Below the pieces are notes generated by a model, which saw only the letters and a list, made by a program, of their open reading frames with translations, was not told where the DNA came from and did no database searches. This document shows, in pieces, positions 52,426 through 63,211 of a stretch of 64,000 nt of DNA (its first letter is position 1; each line of letters starts with the position of its first letter). Made by a program: the position numbers and the translations under genes. The stretch comes from Bacillus sp. Bos-x628 (GTDB lineage: Bacteria; Bacillota; Bacilli; Bacillales; Bacillaceae). The DNA lies in contig NZ_CP159358.1 of NCBI RefSeq assembly GCF_040500475.1, positions 62,001 through 126,000 on the forward strand, given 5' to 3'.

Positions 52426-53694
52426 ATGGCACTTTTAAAAGATGGAATTTCTGAAATGATCAATGGAAAACGTGTCATTACAAAAAAACCAGAATTACTT
52501 GCACCAGCAGGTAACCTGGAAAAGCTGAAAATTGCTGTACATTATGGAGCAGATGCCGTATTCATTGGTGGAAAAGAATTCGGTCTTCGCTCAAATGCAG
52601 ATAACTTTTCAATTGAAGAAATGGCAGAAGGCGTTGCGTTTGCGAACAAATATGGCGCACGAATCTATGTGACAACGAATATTTTTGCTCACAATGAGAA
52701 TATGGACGGCCTTGAAGAATATCTCCAGGCGATTGAAGGTTCTGGTGTAGCAGGCATTATCGTAGCCGACCCGCTAATTATCGAAACGTGCAAACGAGTA
52801 GCACCTAAGCTAGAAGTACATTTAAGTACGCAGCAATCTCTATCAAATTGGAAAGCCGTTCAGTTCTGGAAGGAAGAAGGACTGGAGCGTGTAGTGCTTG
52901 CACGTGAAACAAGTGCGTTAGAAATTAAAGAAATGAAAGAAAAGGTAGATATTGAAATCGAAACTTTCATTCATGGCGCGATGTGTATTGCCTATTCTGG
53001 ACGCTGTGTGCTTAGTAACCATATGACAGCTAGAGACTCCAACCGCGGAGGCTGCTGTCAATCTTGCCGCTGGGACTATGATTTGTATAAGCTCGATGGT
53101 TCAGAGGAAAAGCCATTATTTGGTGAAGAAGATGCACCTTTTGCGATGAGTCCAAAAGATTTAAAGCTTGTAGAATCGATTCCACAAATGATTGAAATGG
53201 GTATTGATAGCTTAAAAATTGAAGGACGAATGAAATCTATTCATTATGTGGCAACCGTTGTCAGCGTGTATCGTAAAGTGATCGATGCATATTGTGCGGA
53301 TCCCGACAATTTTGTCATCCAGCAAGAATGGTTAGATGAATTAGATAAATGTGCAAATCGTGATACGGCCCCTGCCTTTTTTGAAGGAGTACCAGGAACG
53401 GATGAACAAATGTTTGGCATTCATGGGAAGAAAACAACATTTGATTTCGTAGGACTTGTTCTTCATTATGATGAAAAAGAACAAATCGTGACATTGCAGC
53501 AGCGTAACTTCTTTAAAGCTGGAGATGAAGTTGAATTCTTCGGACCGGAAATTGAGAACTTCACATGCAAAATTGATAAAATTTGGGATGAAAAAGGGAA
53601 TGAGCTTGATGCCGCCCGTCACCCGCTACAAATCGTGAAATTTAAGCTTGATCAAAAAGTTTACCCTAGCAACATGATGAGAAAGGGGAAATAA
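52426..53694 (+). CDS. trhP2: tRNA hydroxylation protein TrhP2 (YrrO, U32 peptidase family)
   Basis: Encodes 422 residues. The U32 signature [20 protein letters not shown] (about residue 185) continues into [12 protein letters not shown], giving four or more cysteines suitable for a metal or Fe-S site. The C-terminal domain (about 335-422) is a beta-rich extension absent from TrhP1. Together with TrhP1 it makes 5-hydroxyuridine 34 for TrmR. AAGGAGG precedes ATG 52426. udk begins eight bases after the stop. Confidence 0.92.
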   Translation: MALLKDGISEMINGKRVITKKPELLAPAGNLEKLKIAVHYGADAVFIGGKEFGLRSNADNFSIEEMAEGVAFANKYGARIYVTTNIFAHNENMDGLEEYLQAIEGSGVAGIIVADPLIIETCKRVAPKLEVHLSTQQSLSNWKAVQFWKEEGLERVVLARETSALEIKEMKEKVDIEIETFIHGAMCIAYSGRCVLSNHMTARDSNRGGCCQSCRWDYDLYKLDGSEEKPLFGEEDAPFAMSPKDLKLVESIPQMIEMGIDSLKIEGRMKSIHYVATVVSVYRKVIDAYCADPDNFVIQQEWLDELDKCANRDTAPAFFEGVPGTDEQMFGIHGKKTTFDFVGLVLHYDEKEQIVTLQQRNFFKAGDEVEFFGPEIENFTCKIDKIWDEKGNELDAARHPLQIVKFKLDQKVYPSNMMRKGK

Positions 53695-53701
53695 CAGGCC
53701 C

Positions 53702-54334
53702 ATGGGGAGAAAACCAGTGGTGATTGGAATAGCGGGCGGCTCGGGTTCAGGTAAAACGAGTGTCACAAATTCTATCTATGAAAAATTCAAAGGACATTCC
53801 ATCCTCATGCTCCAGCAAGATTTATATTATAAAAATCAAAGTCATATGCCATTTGAAGAGCGCCTGCTCATGAACTATGATCATCCGCTTGCATTTGATA
53901 ATGACCTCATGATTGAGCATTTGGAACAGCTATTAAGATACGAACCAATCGAAAAACCAATTTACGATTTTAAGCTATATACACGCTCAGAAGAAACGGT
54001 GTATGTTGAACCAAAGGATGTCATCATCGTTGAAGGCATCTTTGCTCTTGAAGATGAACGTTTAAGAAATTTAATGGATATTAAACTGTATGTTGATACA
54101 GATGCAGACCTTCGGATCATTCGACGCATTTTACGAGATATGAAAGAAAGAGGCCGCTCCATTGATTCAGTGATTGAACAATATGTGTCTGTCGTAAGAC
54201 CGATGCATAATCAATTCATTGAACCAACAAAACGTTACGCTGATATCATTATCCCAGAGGGCGGTCAAAATCATGTGGCAATTGATTTGATGGTCACAAA
54301 GATTCAGACGATCCTCCAGAACCGGGGAGAATAA
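53702..54334 (+). CDS. udk: Uridine/cytidine kinase Udk
   Basis: Encodes 210 residues. P-loop [14 protein letters not shown] (about residue 9), [20 protein letters not shown], and [20 protein letters not shown] are typical. It phosphorylates uridine and cytidine to UMP and CMP in pyrimidine salvage. ATG at 53702 gives [13 protein letters not shown], in line with the family start; the nearest RBS AAAGGGGAAA lies in the end of trhP2. A truncated repeat element follows. Confidence 0.95.
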   Translation: MGRKPVVIGIAGGSGSGKTSVTNSIYEKFKGHSILMLQQDLYYKNQSHMPFEERLLMNYDHPLAFDNDLMIEHLEQLLRYEPIEKPIYDFKLYTRSEETVYVEPKDVIIVEGIFALEDERLRNLMDIKLYVDTDADLRIIRRILRDMKERGRSIDSVIEQYVSVVRPMHNQFIEPTKRYADIIIPEGGQNHVAIDLMVTKIQTILQNRGE

Positions 54335-54370
54335 ACATTGTAGTAAAAAAGACCTTTACATCGTAAAGAT

Positions 54371-54432
54371 CCAGATTGTTGACAGAGGGGCTAAAGTGGT
54401 TTTTATTTTAGCCCTTTGTCTTCTTTTCAAGC
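54371..54432 (+). repeat. Intergenic repeat element, truncated copy 4
   Basis: CAGATTGTTGACAGAGGGGC (54372-54391) continues into a hairpin whose right arm is ATTTTAGCCCTTTGTC (54405-54420), then CTTTTCAAGCG. This equals the first domain of copies 2 and 3. The second inverted-repeat domain is missing: similarity stops at about 54432, exactly where the 3' end of a decayed reverse-strand gene begins. It probably serves as the udk terminator. Confidence 0.75.
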
Positions 54433-54785
54433 GACATCACCAGACAGTGACGAAGACTTGTCCGAAAACAGAAGTTCCTTTATAAGAGTGATTGCGGCTT
54501 TTCCTGGTGAATGAGCCGTCACCACTCCATTAGAGCTAACAGAAGCTTCCCCTTGATTATCTGTCCAATAGCGTGTAGCTGCACTGTCATAAACGGAATA
54601 ACGCTCACCCACTTTTAAAGATAAGTTATAATTTTGAATTGAAATTTTACACTAGATGTTTGAAGCTCGGAAGACTTGTTATTCGTTGCAAAAGCATGTG
54701 TTTCTTAGGCAGATGCCATACCCATTCATGATTAAGATAAGGTAGAGACGAATAAAATGGAAACCATTGTTTTCTTTATTTTCAT
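54427..54785 (-). pseudogene. Decayed secreted protein gene with Ig-like (BIG2-type) end
   Basis: On the minus strand ATG at 54785 has AAGGAG eight bases upstream and begins a signal peptide, MKIKKTMVSILFVSTLS, that runs into a stop. In shifted frames the coding pattern resumes: MNGMASA, then ETHAFATNNKSSELQTSSVK, then NYNLSLKVGERYSVYDSAAT and TDNQGEASVSSNGVVTAHSP before the TGA at 54427. The last stretch looks like a bacterial Ig-like group 2 domain. At least three frame or stop defects are needed, so this is a pseudogene with a still-recognisable start. Confidence 0.7.
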
Positions 54786-55013
54786 TCAAAACACTCCTTG
54801 ACATGTATTTGATCTTACATCATAAGAATTCGGTATCATCCAACATTTTCCTTTAAAGGAAAGGTTGTATGAGAGTTTTGATATGATAGGAAAACAATGA
54901 AGGGAAAGTAAAATAAAAAAGTTACGATAGAACGCAGATAGATGAAGTTTTCGACTTTTTTAAAAGTATATTAAAAAAACGACAACAAATCATCACAAAT
55001 TTTCAAACAATTC
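54786..55013. other. Gene-free stretch with a perfect palindrome
   Basis: No ORF with a ribosome binding site is seen in these 228 A/T-rich bases. TTTCCTTTAAAGGAAA (54847-54862) is a perfect 16-bp palindrome, extended by CAAC and GTTG to 54841-54867. It may be an operator or a small bidirectional hairpin. No promoter was placed with confidence. Confidence 0.5.
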
Positions 55014-55042
55014 TTGATCAAAACGAAATTTTGTAATAATAT
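55014..55042 (+). promoter_or_regulatory. Probable sigma-A promoter of the greA leader
   Basis: TTGATC (55014-55019), 17-base spacer, TAATAT (55037-55042). Transcription from near 55049 would give a greA leader of about 340 nt. Confidence 0.55.
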
Positions 55043-55048
55043 AGCATA

Positions 55049-55389
55049 GACATATCGTACACTGACCATATTATGTATTGGATGATGAAGAATGGATAAG
55101 TCATTCTTCCGATTGCATAGGATCGAAATAGCCGAACTAGGTACAGGAGCTTCCTGTGCCTTTCCACAGTTTGTGCGATGAAGATAGCCCATGATTAGAT
55201 CGCTTCTTTCCTTGGCTTAAAAAAGGCATAATAGTTGCATCTAATCGGGCTGCCATGTAAGATGGACTTTTACGAATATGGGACAGAAGGAATGAGGGCC
55301 TGAACATGTCCTCATTCTTGTATATTTCAGTCGTCACTCACATACAGAAGGCTTGTATGTTGAGGATTAATAGAAGGAGTGAATGATTC
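55049..55389 (+). promoter_or_regulatory. Structured leader / candidate RNA upstream of greA
   Basis: Successive helices can be read: GAAGAATG/CATTCTTC (55087-55109), CGAT/ATCG (55110-55125), AGGTACAGGA/TCCTGTGCCT (55139-55161, 10 bp with a 3-nt loop), AGCCC..GATTAGAT/ATCTAATC-GGGCT (55186-55251) and GAATGAGG/CCTCATTC (55290-55317). No ORF of useful length is present. I do not recognise a known riboswitch, T-box or ribosomal-protein leader. It could be a cis-regulatory leader of greA or an independent small RNA. Confidence 0.5.
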
Positions 55390-55863
55390 ATGGCACAAGA
55401 GAAAGTATTTCCAATGACAGAAGAAGGAAAGCGTAAATTAGAAGAAGAGCTTGAATATTTGAAAACGGTTAAACGTAAAGAGGTTGTCGAGCGAATTAAA
55501 ATCGCTAGAAGCTTTGGAGACCTCTCTGAAAACTCAGAATATGATTCAGCAAAAGAAGAGCAAGCGTTTGTAGAAGGTCGTATTACAACGCTTGATAACA
55601 TGATTCGTAATGCAAAAATAATTGAACATGAAGGCAATTCAAATGTCGTCTCTCTTGGTAAAACAGTCACATTCGTTGAATTACCAGACGGAGAAGAAGA
55701 GTCTTACACCATTGTTGGAAGTGCAGAGGCTGATCCGTTTGAAGGAAAAATTTCAAACGATTCACCAATTGCGAAAAGTTTGTTAGGCAAAAAAGTAGAT
55801 GACAAAGTAACCGTTCAAACACCAGGCGGCGAAATGTTCGTACAAATTGTGAAAATTTCATAA
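55390..55863 (+). CDS. greA: Transcript cleavage factor GreA
   Basis: Encodes 157 residues. The N-terminal coiled coil ([20 protein letters not shown]...) carries the acidic tip [15 protein letters not shown] that enters the RNA polymerase secondary channel, and the C-terminal FKBP-like domain includes [18 protein letters not shown] and [14 protein letters not shown]. GreA rescues backtracked polymerase by transcript cleavage. AGAAGGAGTG precedes ATG 55390. Confidence 0.97.
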   Translation: MAQEKVFPMTEEGKRKLEEELEYLKTVKRKEVVERIKIARSFGDLSENSEYDSAKEEQAFVEGRITTLDNMIRNAKIIEHEGNSNVVSLGKTVTFVELPDGEEESYTIVGSAEADPFEGKISNDSPIAKSLLGKKVDDKVTVQTPGGEMFVQIVKIS

Positions 55864-55879
55864 ATACGTTTACACGATA

Positions 55880-55913
55880 AACACCTCGTCCACAATAGGG
55901 ATGAGGTGTTTTT
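55880..55913 (+). terminator. Terminator after greA (contains the pbpI ribosome binding site)
   Basis: AACACCTC (55880-55887) pairs with GAGGTGTT (55903-55910) and is followed by TTT; the pbpI ATG begins at the next base. The right arm contains GAGGTG, the only ribosome binding site available to that ATG. Confidence 0.8.
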
Positions 55914-57656
55914 ATGCGTAAAAAAAGACGAATTCAATGGACAGGAGCCATTATTTTTATTTTATTGCTCGGTCTTTTAGCGAGACTGGCAGAAATACAG
56001 CTGTTTTTCACAGAATCCTTCTCAAAGCTTGATATCAATTTAATTCAAGAAAGTGTCAGACAACGAACAGAAGAAGTGGTCATTTCAGATGGACGAGGTG
56101 AGTTTTTAGACCGAAATGGAAAGCGGCTTCTCACAAAAGAACAGCCAGCGGTCATCTTATTTCCTTTTCTGCAATACGATCTCCCTCATTTAAAACAAAC
56201 CGCTTCGATTCTCCATATGGAACCAGAAGAACTCAAAAGGAAGCTATCAAAAACCAAAAAGCCTCTCATATTAAAAAACGACATCACGAAAAAAAAGCTG
56301 AAAGATATCAATGATATGAAATATTCAGGCGTCTACGGCGTATATATGAAAGAGAAAGACAAAAAAAGGCTTGCACTTCAAACATTAGGGTTCACAAGCG
56401 AGAATCCAGAATTGCTCAGAAAACGTTATCCAGATAAAAAGGAGCTCTCGATTCGAACCGAAATTGGTACGTTTGGTCTAGAAAGTACGTTTGATGAATT
56501 TTTATTGCCTGAACAAGACACAAAATTGTTATATCATGTGGACGGCAAGGGAAACCCTTTGTTTGGGATGGACGTCAAATATACAGCAGAAGCCAATTCC
56601 TTTTATCCGCTTCAGGTGCAGACAACAATGGACGAAGAGATGCAAGTTGAAATGGAGAATATTCTTAAAGAACAAGGAGTGAAAAAAGGCGGTGCGGTTC
56701 TCTTAGATATTCAAAATAGCAGTGTGCTGGCCATGGCGAGTGTGCCAAGTGTCACAAGCAAGAATCGGCACAAGGCGAGGAATTACATGCTTACGGCATT
56801 TTCACCAGGTTCCGTTTTTAAAACAGCCGTGCTTGCCGCTGCCATAGAAAAAAACCTCGACAAGCCTCATACTATGTATGACTGTCGAAAGAATTTATAT
56901 GGAGAGCCAGAGGGAAAACAGGACGTGATGAACCTGTCCGAAAGCTTTGCGCAAAGCTGTAACTATACCTTTGCGACACTGGCTGAAAAGATGATTCAAA
57001 CCGATCCACAAATCATCGAGCAGACAGCTACGAAACTTGGGCTCATTGATCGAGTTGGCTGGGAAGGTGATGTTTACCACAAGGAGCAGTTCAAACAGTT
57101 TGACCGAGAAGAGACGGGCAACGTCTGGGGAGATAAAAGAGACAAGCATGTCAAAAAGGCGATTGCACAAACAGCGATTGGACAAAAAAATGTCAAAACG
57201 ACCCCTCTTCAAATAGCCAACATGATGGCAACTATTGCAAGGGGCGGCGAACGAAGAGAAGTGAGAATTGCAGATAAAGTCCTTTATCAAAATGGAACGA
57301 CCATGCTTTCCTTTCAAAATAAACGAGCACAAGGTGAGAATATTGATCGTTATACCGCGCAAAAATTGCAGCGATATTTAAGGCAGGTGGTGACAGATGA
57401 AAAAGGCACAGGAAGAAGATTTCAAGATTTGCCATTTAAAGTTGCGGGGAAATCAGGCACTTCCCAAACCGGCAGTAAAGATAAAAAAGGGAATACGCTC
57501 TACCATAAATGGTTTGCAGGATACTTTCCAATGGAGAAACCCAAATATGCTCTCGTTGTGGTCCATCTAGATGAGACAAGTGGCCGGGCTAAGACAAATG
57601 ATGCGTTTTATGATATTGTAAAAAAGGTCAATGAAATTGAAAAGAAACAGACATAG
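55914..57656 (+). CDS. pbpI: Class B penicillin-binding protein PbpI (YrrR)
   Basis: Encodes 580 residues. One N-terminal membrane helix ([20 protein letters not shown]), a dimerisation domain and a transpeptidase domain with active-site serine in [10 protein letters not shown] (SxxK, about residue 299), SCN in AQSCNYTFA and KSGTSQTG (KTG-type, about 520). In B. subtilis PbpI (PBP4b) is made in the forespore under sigma-F and followed by yrrS, as here. ATG at 55914 has its ribosome binding site inside the preceding hairpin. Confidence 0.93.
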   Translation: MRKKRRIQWTGAIIFILLLGLLARLAEIQLFFTESFSKLDINLIQESVRQRTEEVVISDGRGEFLDRNGKRLLTKEQPAVILFPFLQYDLPHLKQTASILHMEPEELKRKLSKTKKPLILKNDITKKKLKDINDMKYSGVYGVYMKEKDKKRLALQTLGFTSENPELLRKRYPDKKELSIRTEIGTFGLESTFDEFLLPEQDTKLLYHVDGKGNPLFGMDVKYTAEANSFYPLQVQTTMDEEMQVEMENILKEQGVKKGGAVLLDIQNSSVLAMASVPSVTSKNRHKARNYMLTAFSPGSVFKTAVLAAAIEKNLDKPHTMYDCRKNLYGEPEGKQDVMNLSESFAQSCNYTFATLAEKMIQTDPQIIEQTATKLGLIDRVGWEGDVYHKEQFKQFDREETGNVWGDKRDKHVKKAIAQTAIGQKNVKTTPLQIANMMATIARGGERREVRIADKVLYQNGTTMLSFQNKRAQGENIDRYTAQKLQRYLRQVVTDEKGTGRRFQDLPFKVAGKSGTSQTGSKDKKGNTLYHKWFAGYFPMEKPKYALVVVHLDETSGRAKTNDAFYDIVKKVNEIEKKQT

Positions 57657-57723
57657 AACATCCCTTCATGTCATGTTAGAATAGTAACGACTTAGGGAAC
57701 AGAGGCAAAGGAGTGCAGAGATT

Positions 57724-58392
57724 TTGAGTAGAAATTCTCGATTTGAACATCGTGATAAGCGCAGAAAGGCGAATATGGTGCTTAACATATTAATTGGTAT
57801 AGTTGTCGTGCTTATTTTAGTTGTCGCATCGAGTTTGTTAATTTTTAATAAACCGAAAGATACAGATGTAGCGAATGAACCATCAAAAACGGCACCTGCA
57901 TCGAGTGATAATAAACAGACAACAGATGAAGACGTGAAAGATCAAAACAAAGACAAATCTGATGATTCAGATGCAAAAAAAGAAGATTCATCTGACCAAG
58001 ACGACGATACGAAGATAACCAATGATGATGAAGATCAGCCAAACAAAGATGCGTTAAAAGACGCCAAAGAGACAGACGGCGGGAAAACCAGTGATGTGGA
58101 CAAAACATATGAAAATGATGACTGGAAACCTATAGGAACAGAGCAAACTGGTTCACATACTGCTACGTACGATTCCAAGTCAGAAGACTGGAAGGAAATG
58201 CTGAAAGCCATGTCATATGCAACGGGTATTCCAGAGGATCAAATGACTGTTATATGGTTAGGCAACAATGGTGGACCTCAAGATGCAAAAGGAACCATCC
58301 GAGATAAATCGACAGGTCAGCGCTACCGTGTGGAAATTACATGGGTTGATGAAAAAGGCTGGAAACCTGTAAAGGTTGAAAAATTAAAATAA
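57724..58392 (+). CDS. yrrS: YrrS family membrane-anchored protein (DUF1510)
   Basis: Encodes 222 residues from TTG at 57724 (AAAGGAGTG upstream). A single N-terminal transmembrane helix (MVLNILIGIVVVLILVVASS, about residues 19-38) precedes a long, highly charged Asp/Lys/Ser/Glu linker (about 45-130) and a C-terminal DUF1510 domain with AMSYATGIPEDQMTVIWLGN and EITWVDEKGWKPVKVEKL. Presumably extracytoplasmic. It follows pbpI and may work with it in spore wall synthesis; that is inference from linkage. Confidence 0.9.
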   Translation: MSRNSRFEHRDKRRKANMVLNILIGIVVVLILVVASSLLIFNKPKDTDVANEPSKTAPASSDNKQTTDEDVKDQNKDKSDDSDAKKEDSSDQDDDTKITNDDEDQPNKDALKDAKETDGGKTSDVDKTYENDDWKPIGTEQTGSHTATYDSKSEDWKEMLKAMSYATGIPEDQMTVIWLGNNGGPQDAKGTIRDKSTGQRYRVEITWVDEKGWKPVKVEKLK

Positions 58393-58417
58393 TTATAAAA
58401 AATAGTGCATGCTATCT

Positions 58418-58597
58418 CAGATTGTTGACAAAGGGCTAAATGGTTTTTATTTTAGCCCTTTGTCATTTTTTCATTGTGAATTGAAAACCCTTGAAGTCAA
58501 GACCTAAGCTATTTATGCGGAGCGTATGAAAGATTCGTGAGCATCAGCGCACAGATGACAACGAATGCGAGGGTTTGTCTACACGTGAATAGATAGC
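58418..58597 (+). repeat. Intergenic repeat element, copy 3
   Basis: It starts CAGATTGTTGACAAAGGGC (58418), with the hairpin GACAAAGGGCTAAA / TTTAGCCCTTTGTC (58427-58464) then ATTTTTTC. The second domain has GTGAATTGAAAACCCTTGA (58476), ATGCGGAGCG, ATTCGTGAGCATCAGCGC, AGATGACAACGAATGCGA and GGGTTTGTCTACACG (58571-58585). Flanking GCTATCT (58411-58417) and AGATAGC (58591-58597) extend the inverted symmetry outside the shared element. It lies between convergent yrrS and yrzA. Confidence 0.85.
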
Positions 58598-58617
58598 GTC
58601 ATACTATCTTTTTTTCA

Positions 58618-58821
58618 TTAAACATTAGCTTTAAAATGAACAACGGCTGTATATAAAATACGGTCATCTATGACAGTTGTTTGGTGACTTACTGAATGGA
58701 CTGTCAGCAGAATAGCCTGATTATGTTCAATTTGCTTTTGGATGTTTTGTTCGAGTTCTTTTAAGGAAGCTGCTTCAAAAAATTCTATTTTGTCCTTTAG
58801 AAAATCCAGTTGAAAATCCAT
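58618..58821 (-). CDS. yrzA: DUF2536 family protein YrzA
   Basis: Encodes 67 residues from ATG at 58821 (MDFQLDFLKDKIEFFEAASL), with AAGGGGTG seven bases upstream; the frame's earlier starts lack such a site. A small alpha/beta cytoplasmic protein with QIEHNQAILLTVHSVSHQTT. The function is unknown. The position between yrrS and yrrT matches B. subtilis. Confidence 0.87.
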   Translation of the reverse strand: MDFQLDFLKDKIEFFEAASLKELEQNIQKQIEHNQAILLTVHSVSHQTTVIDDRILYTAVVHFKANV

Positions 58822-59007
58822 CAAATTCACCCCTTCATGCTTTAGGCTCATCATAATCTCTCTATTTCAAAAGTGCAATCATTTTTCTACCCCTTCCCAG
58901 CATTTTTTAGTAGGAAAGAAGCAGAAGATGTGGTAGGATAAAAACTGTTCGCGGAATAAAACATACTATGCACATAGGAATAAATAGATAAAGTGGAGGT
59001 AAAGAAA

Positions 59008-59649
59008 ATGGGACGTGAGTTTCTTTCTTTATTTGATCAGTGGGCTTCATCTTATGATGACACGGTAAATGGCCATGATGAGCAGTATGAAGAGGTCTTT
59101 CGCCATTATCCAGCTATTTTAAAAGAAATTGTCAAACGCTCAGGTAAATGTGTCCTTGAATTCGGAAGTGGCACAGGTAATTTAACGGAGGCGCTGCTTG
59201 CAGCGGGTAAACAAGTTTTTGGTGTTGAACCATCACAAGCGATGAGAGAAGCTGCTCTTCAAAAAGGAGTGCCAAATGTTTTACACGATGGTGATTTTTT
59301 AACGTTTCCAGAGCCTCCTTTTAAGCCGGATACGATCGTCAGCTCATATGCTTTCCACCATTTAACGGACGAAGAAAAAAAACAAGCCATTCACATCTAT
59401 AGCAACATCCTTCAATCAGATGGTAAAATAGTCTTTGCTGATACAATGTTTCAAAATCAAGCAGCACATCATGCTGAAATTGAAAAAGCAAAAGCCGCTG
59501 GGTTTGACCAGCTTGCAGAGGATTTAGAAACGGAATATTATCCATCCATTGATGTGCTAAAGAAAATCTTTGAAGAAGAAGGTTTTAGCACATCCTTTCA
59601 GCAGATGAATGACTTTGTTTGGATCGTAGCGGCAAAGAAATGGGAATGA
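59008..59649 (+). CDS. yrrT: SAM-dependent methyltransferase YrrT
   Basis: Encodes 213 residues from ATG at 59008 (MGREFLSLFDQWASSYDDTV; GGAGGT seven bases upstream). The SAM-binding motif VLEFGSGTGNLTEALLAAG (about residue 48) and the post-motif IVSSYAFHHLTDEEK are clear. It heads the yrrT-mtnN-mccA-mccB-yrhC operon, which in B. subtilis recycles S-adenosylhomocysteine and homocysteine to cysteine and is repressed by CymR. The methyl acceptor is unknown. A CymR box could not be placed by eye. Confidence 0.93.
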   Translation: MGREFLSLFDQWASSYDDTVNGHDEQYEEVFRHYPAILKEIVKRSGKCVLEFGSGTGNLTEALLAAGKQVFGVEPSQAMREAALQKGVPNVLHDGDFLTFPEPPFKPDTIVSSYAFHHLTDEEKKQAIHIYSNILQSDGKIVFADTMFQNQAAHHAEIEKAKAAGFDQLAEDLETEYYPSIDVLKKIFEEEGFSTSFQQMNDFVWIVAAKKWE

Positions 59650-59664
59650 AGGGATGTTTTTGAT

Positions 59665-60360
59665 TTGAAAATCGCAGTAATAGGTGCAATGGAAGAAGAA
59701 GTAACCATTTTAAGAGATCAATTAAAGAATGCCTCACAAGAAAACATTGCTGGGTGTGAATTTACAACAGGGACTTATGAAAATAAAGAAGTGATTTTAT
59801 TAAAATCAGGGATTGGAAAAGTGAATGCTGCAGTCAGCACAACTCTCTTGCTTGATCGCTTTCAGCCAGATTATGTAATCAATACAGGTTCTGCTGGCGG
59901 ATTCCATCACTCTTTAAATGTAGGGGATATTGTCATATCTACTGATGTGAGACATCATGATGTGGATGTGACGATCTTTGATTATGAATATGGACAAGTG
60001 CCAGGTTTACCAGCTGCTTTTGTCGCAGATGAAACACTTGTGAGATTAGCAGAGGAATCAGCTTCTGAGATTGATCATATTCAAGTAGTGAAAGGAACGA
60101 TCGCAACAGGAGATTCGTTTATGAATGACCCAGGACGTGTAGCGTTTGTGAGAGAGAAGTTCCCAGAGTTATATGCGGTTGAAATGGAGGCAGCAGCAGT
60201 TGCGCAAGTATGCGAGCGGTTTGGAACACCATTTGTTGTCGTTCGAGCGCTATCGGATATTGCTGGGAAAGAATCGAATGTTTCCTTTGATCAATTTCTA
60301 GAGCAAGCAGCGATTCACTCAACAGACCTTGTCCTGCGTATGATAAAGCAAACACAATAA
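59665..60360 (+). CDS. mtnN: Methylthioadenosine/S-adenosylhomocysteine nucleosidase MtnN
   Basis: Encodes 231 residues from TTG at 59665. Family markers: [11 protein letters not shown] at the N-terminus, NTGSAGGF, the ribose-site [11 protein letters not shown] (about residue 171) and catalytic Asp in [11 protein letters not shown]. It splits MTA and SAH to adenine plus the ribosyl-thiol, the second step of the SAM recycling operon. A small hairpin follows the stop. Confidence 0.96.
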   Translation: MKIAVIGAMEEEVTILRDQLKNASQENIAGCEFTTGTYENKEVILLKSGIGKVNAAVSTTLLLDRFQPDYVINTGSAGGFHHSLNVGDIVISTDVRHHDVDVTIFDYEYGQVPGLPAAFVADETLVRLAEESASEIDHIQVVKGTIATGDSFMNDPGRVAFVREKFPELYAVEMEAAAVAQVCERFGTPFVVVRALSDIAGKESNVSFDQFLEQAAIHSTDLVLRMIKQTQ

Positions 60361-60388
60361 AAAGAAGGGTTTCCCCCTTCTTTTCACG
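60361..60388 (+). terminator. Possible intraoperon hairpin between mtnN and mccA
   Basis: AAAAGAAGGG (60361-60370) pairs perfectly with CCCTTCTTTT (60376-60385); the loop is five bases and there is no long T-run beyond the stem. It may be an attenuator or an mRNA 3'-end stabiliser inside the operon. Confidence 0.55.
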
Positions 60389-60403
60389 TAAAGGAAGGGA
60401 AAC

Positions 60404-62480
<2,077 letters not shown>

Positions 62481-62551
62481 AATTACATGCACATCACTTT
62501 CTCTTACTATGTTAAGCTATCAATAGACATTGAACATGGAAGGTGAAACAA

Positions 62552-62785
62552 GTGAAGAAAAAGTGGTATGGTTTAATGACAGATTACAAGCAATACGCTT
62601 TTATTTTGCTTGCTGTCAGCACCTTTATATATATTGGTACCATATTGCCAAACCAACACGTAGAAGCATTTTCAAAAATGCTGATGATAGGAGTAGATTG
62701 TGTATTCCTATTCGCTGCTTTTGTTTGTGTGAAACGTGCTTTATTTTATCAAAAGAAACTTCAAGAACTTGACGAAGATCTATAA
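62552..62785 (+). CDS. yrhC: YrhC family membrane protein
   Basis: Encodes 77 residues from GTG at 62552; GGAAGGTG lies seven bases upstream and overlaps the earlier GTG 62543. Two membrane helices (QYAFILLAVSTFIYIGTIL and MLMIGVDCVFLFAAFVCVK) are joined by a short loop. It ends the sulfur operon, with a terminator directly after. The function is unknown. Confidence 0.88.
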   Translation: MKKKWYGLMTDYKQYAFILLAVSTFIYIGTILPNQHVEAFSKMLMIGVDCVFLFAAFVCVKRALFYQKKLQELDEDL

Positions 62786-62818
62786 AAAAGTCTCCTCATT
62801 TGATGAGGAGGCTTTTTA
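62786..62818 (+). terminator. Terminator of the yrrT-yrhC operon
   Basis: AAAAAGTCTCCTCAT (62785-62799 region) pairs with ATGAGGAGGCTTTTT (62803-62817); a strong stem with a 4-nt loop. Confidence 0.92.
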
Positions 62819-62889
62819 AATTGATTTGGATGAACGAACAAGGCCGATTAGTGAAAAACACAAAAATCATCTAAATTCCTAAAAACTGG

Positions 62890-62918
62890 TTTACAAAATG
62901 GCGCTTGCTGGATATACT
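62890..62918 (+). promoter_or_regulatory. Strong sigma-A-like promoter before the 37-aa ORF
   Basis: TTTACA (62890-62895), 17-base spacer, TATACT (62913-62918), 38 bases before the ATG at 62956. Confidence 0.75.
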
Positions 62919-62955
62919 TACAAAGTAAATAAAAACGTAAAGGAGGCTGAAGAAT

Positions 62956-63069
62956 ATGTTGCTTGTATTTAAAAATCAATTAAACCATCAATTTCATTAT
63001 GTCATCAGCCTGTGGAAGAGTTCGTGTTCTTCCTTTACCTATTTCGGAGCACGCTTTACATCTGTTTAA
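62956..63069 (+). CDS. Small ORF of unknown function (37 aa)
   Basis: ATG at 62956 is preceded by AAAGGAGGCTGA, a near-perfect ribosome binding site, and a good promoter 38 bases upstream. The peptide begins MLLVFKNQLNHQFHYVISLW and ends with a Ser/Phe-rich stretch. It matches no family I know. A short hairpin (AAAGAC-AGC-GTCTTT, 63105-63119) follows the stop. It could be a real small protein or a leader peptide for the next unit. Confidence 0.55.
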   Translation: MLLVFKNQLNHQFHYVISLWKSSCSSFTYFGARFTSV

Positions 63070-63138
63070 GAAACGAGGATTCAGCGCATCATCCATCGCA
63101 GGTTGAAAGACAGCGTCTTTTGATCTGCGTTTTTGTGT

Positions 63139-63178
63139 GCCCACAGGTCAACTGATATAGAAGATCTGTGGGCTATTT
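63139..63178 (+). terminator. Hairpin between the small ORFs
   Basis: GCCCACAG (63139-63146) and CTGTGGGC (63166-63173) form a perfect 8-bp stem followed by TATTT; a plausible but weak terminator or attenuator before yrzI. Confidence 0.6.
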
Positions 63179-63211
63179 CGCATTTTGCGAACTGAAGGGA
63201 GGTGAGCGTAT

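Noticed and set aside
54427..54612. 61-codon reverse-strand ORF as an intact gene
   Set aside because: Its ATG-equivalent start has no ribosome binding site and the protein-like sequence extends upstream across a stop; it is the 3' piece of a decayed gene.
58822..59007. CymR box upstream of yrrT
   Set aside because: The region should contain one, but I could not match the motif with enough confidence by eye to annotate it.
60361..60388. Full operon terminator between mtnN and mccA
   Set aside because: The stem is perfect but has no long T-run, and mccA and mccB are known to be cotranscribed with mtnN in B. subtilis; it is listed only as a possible attenuator.
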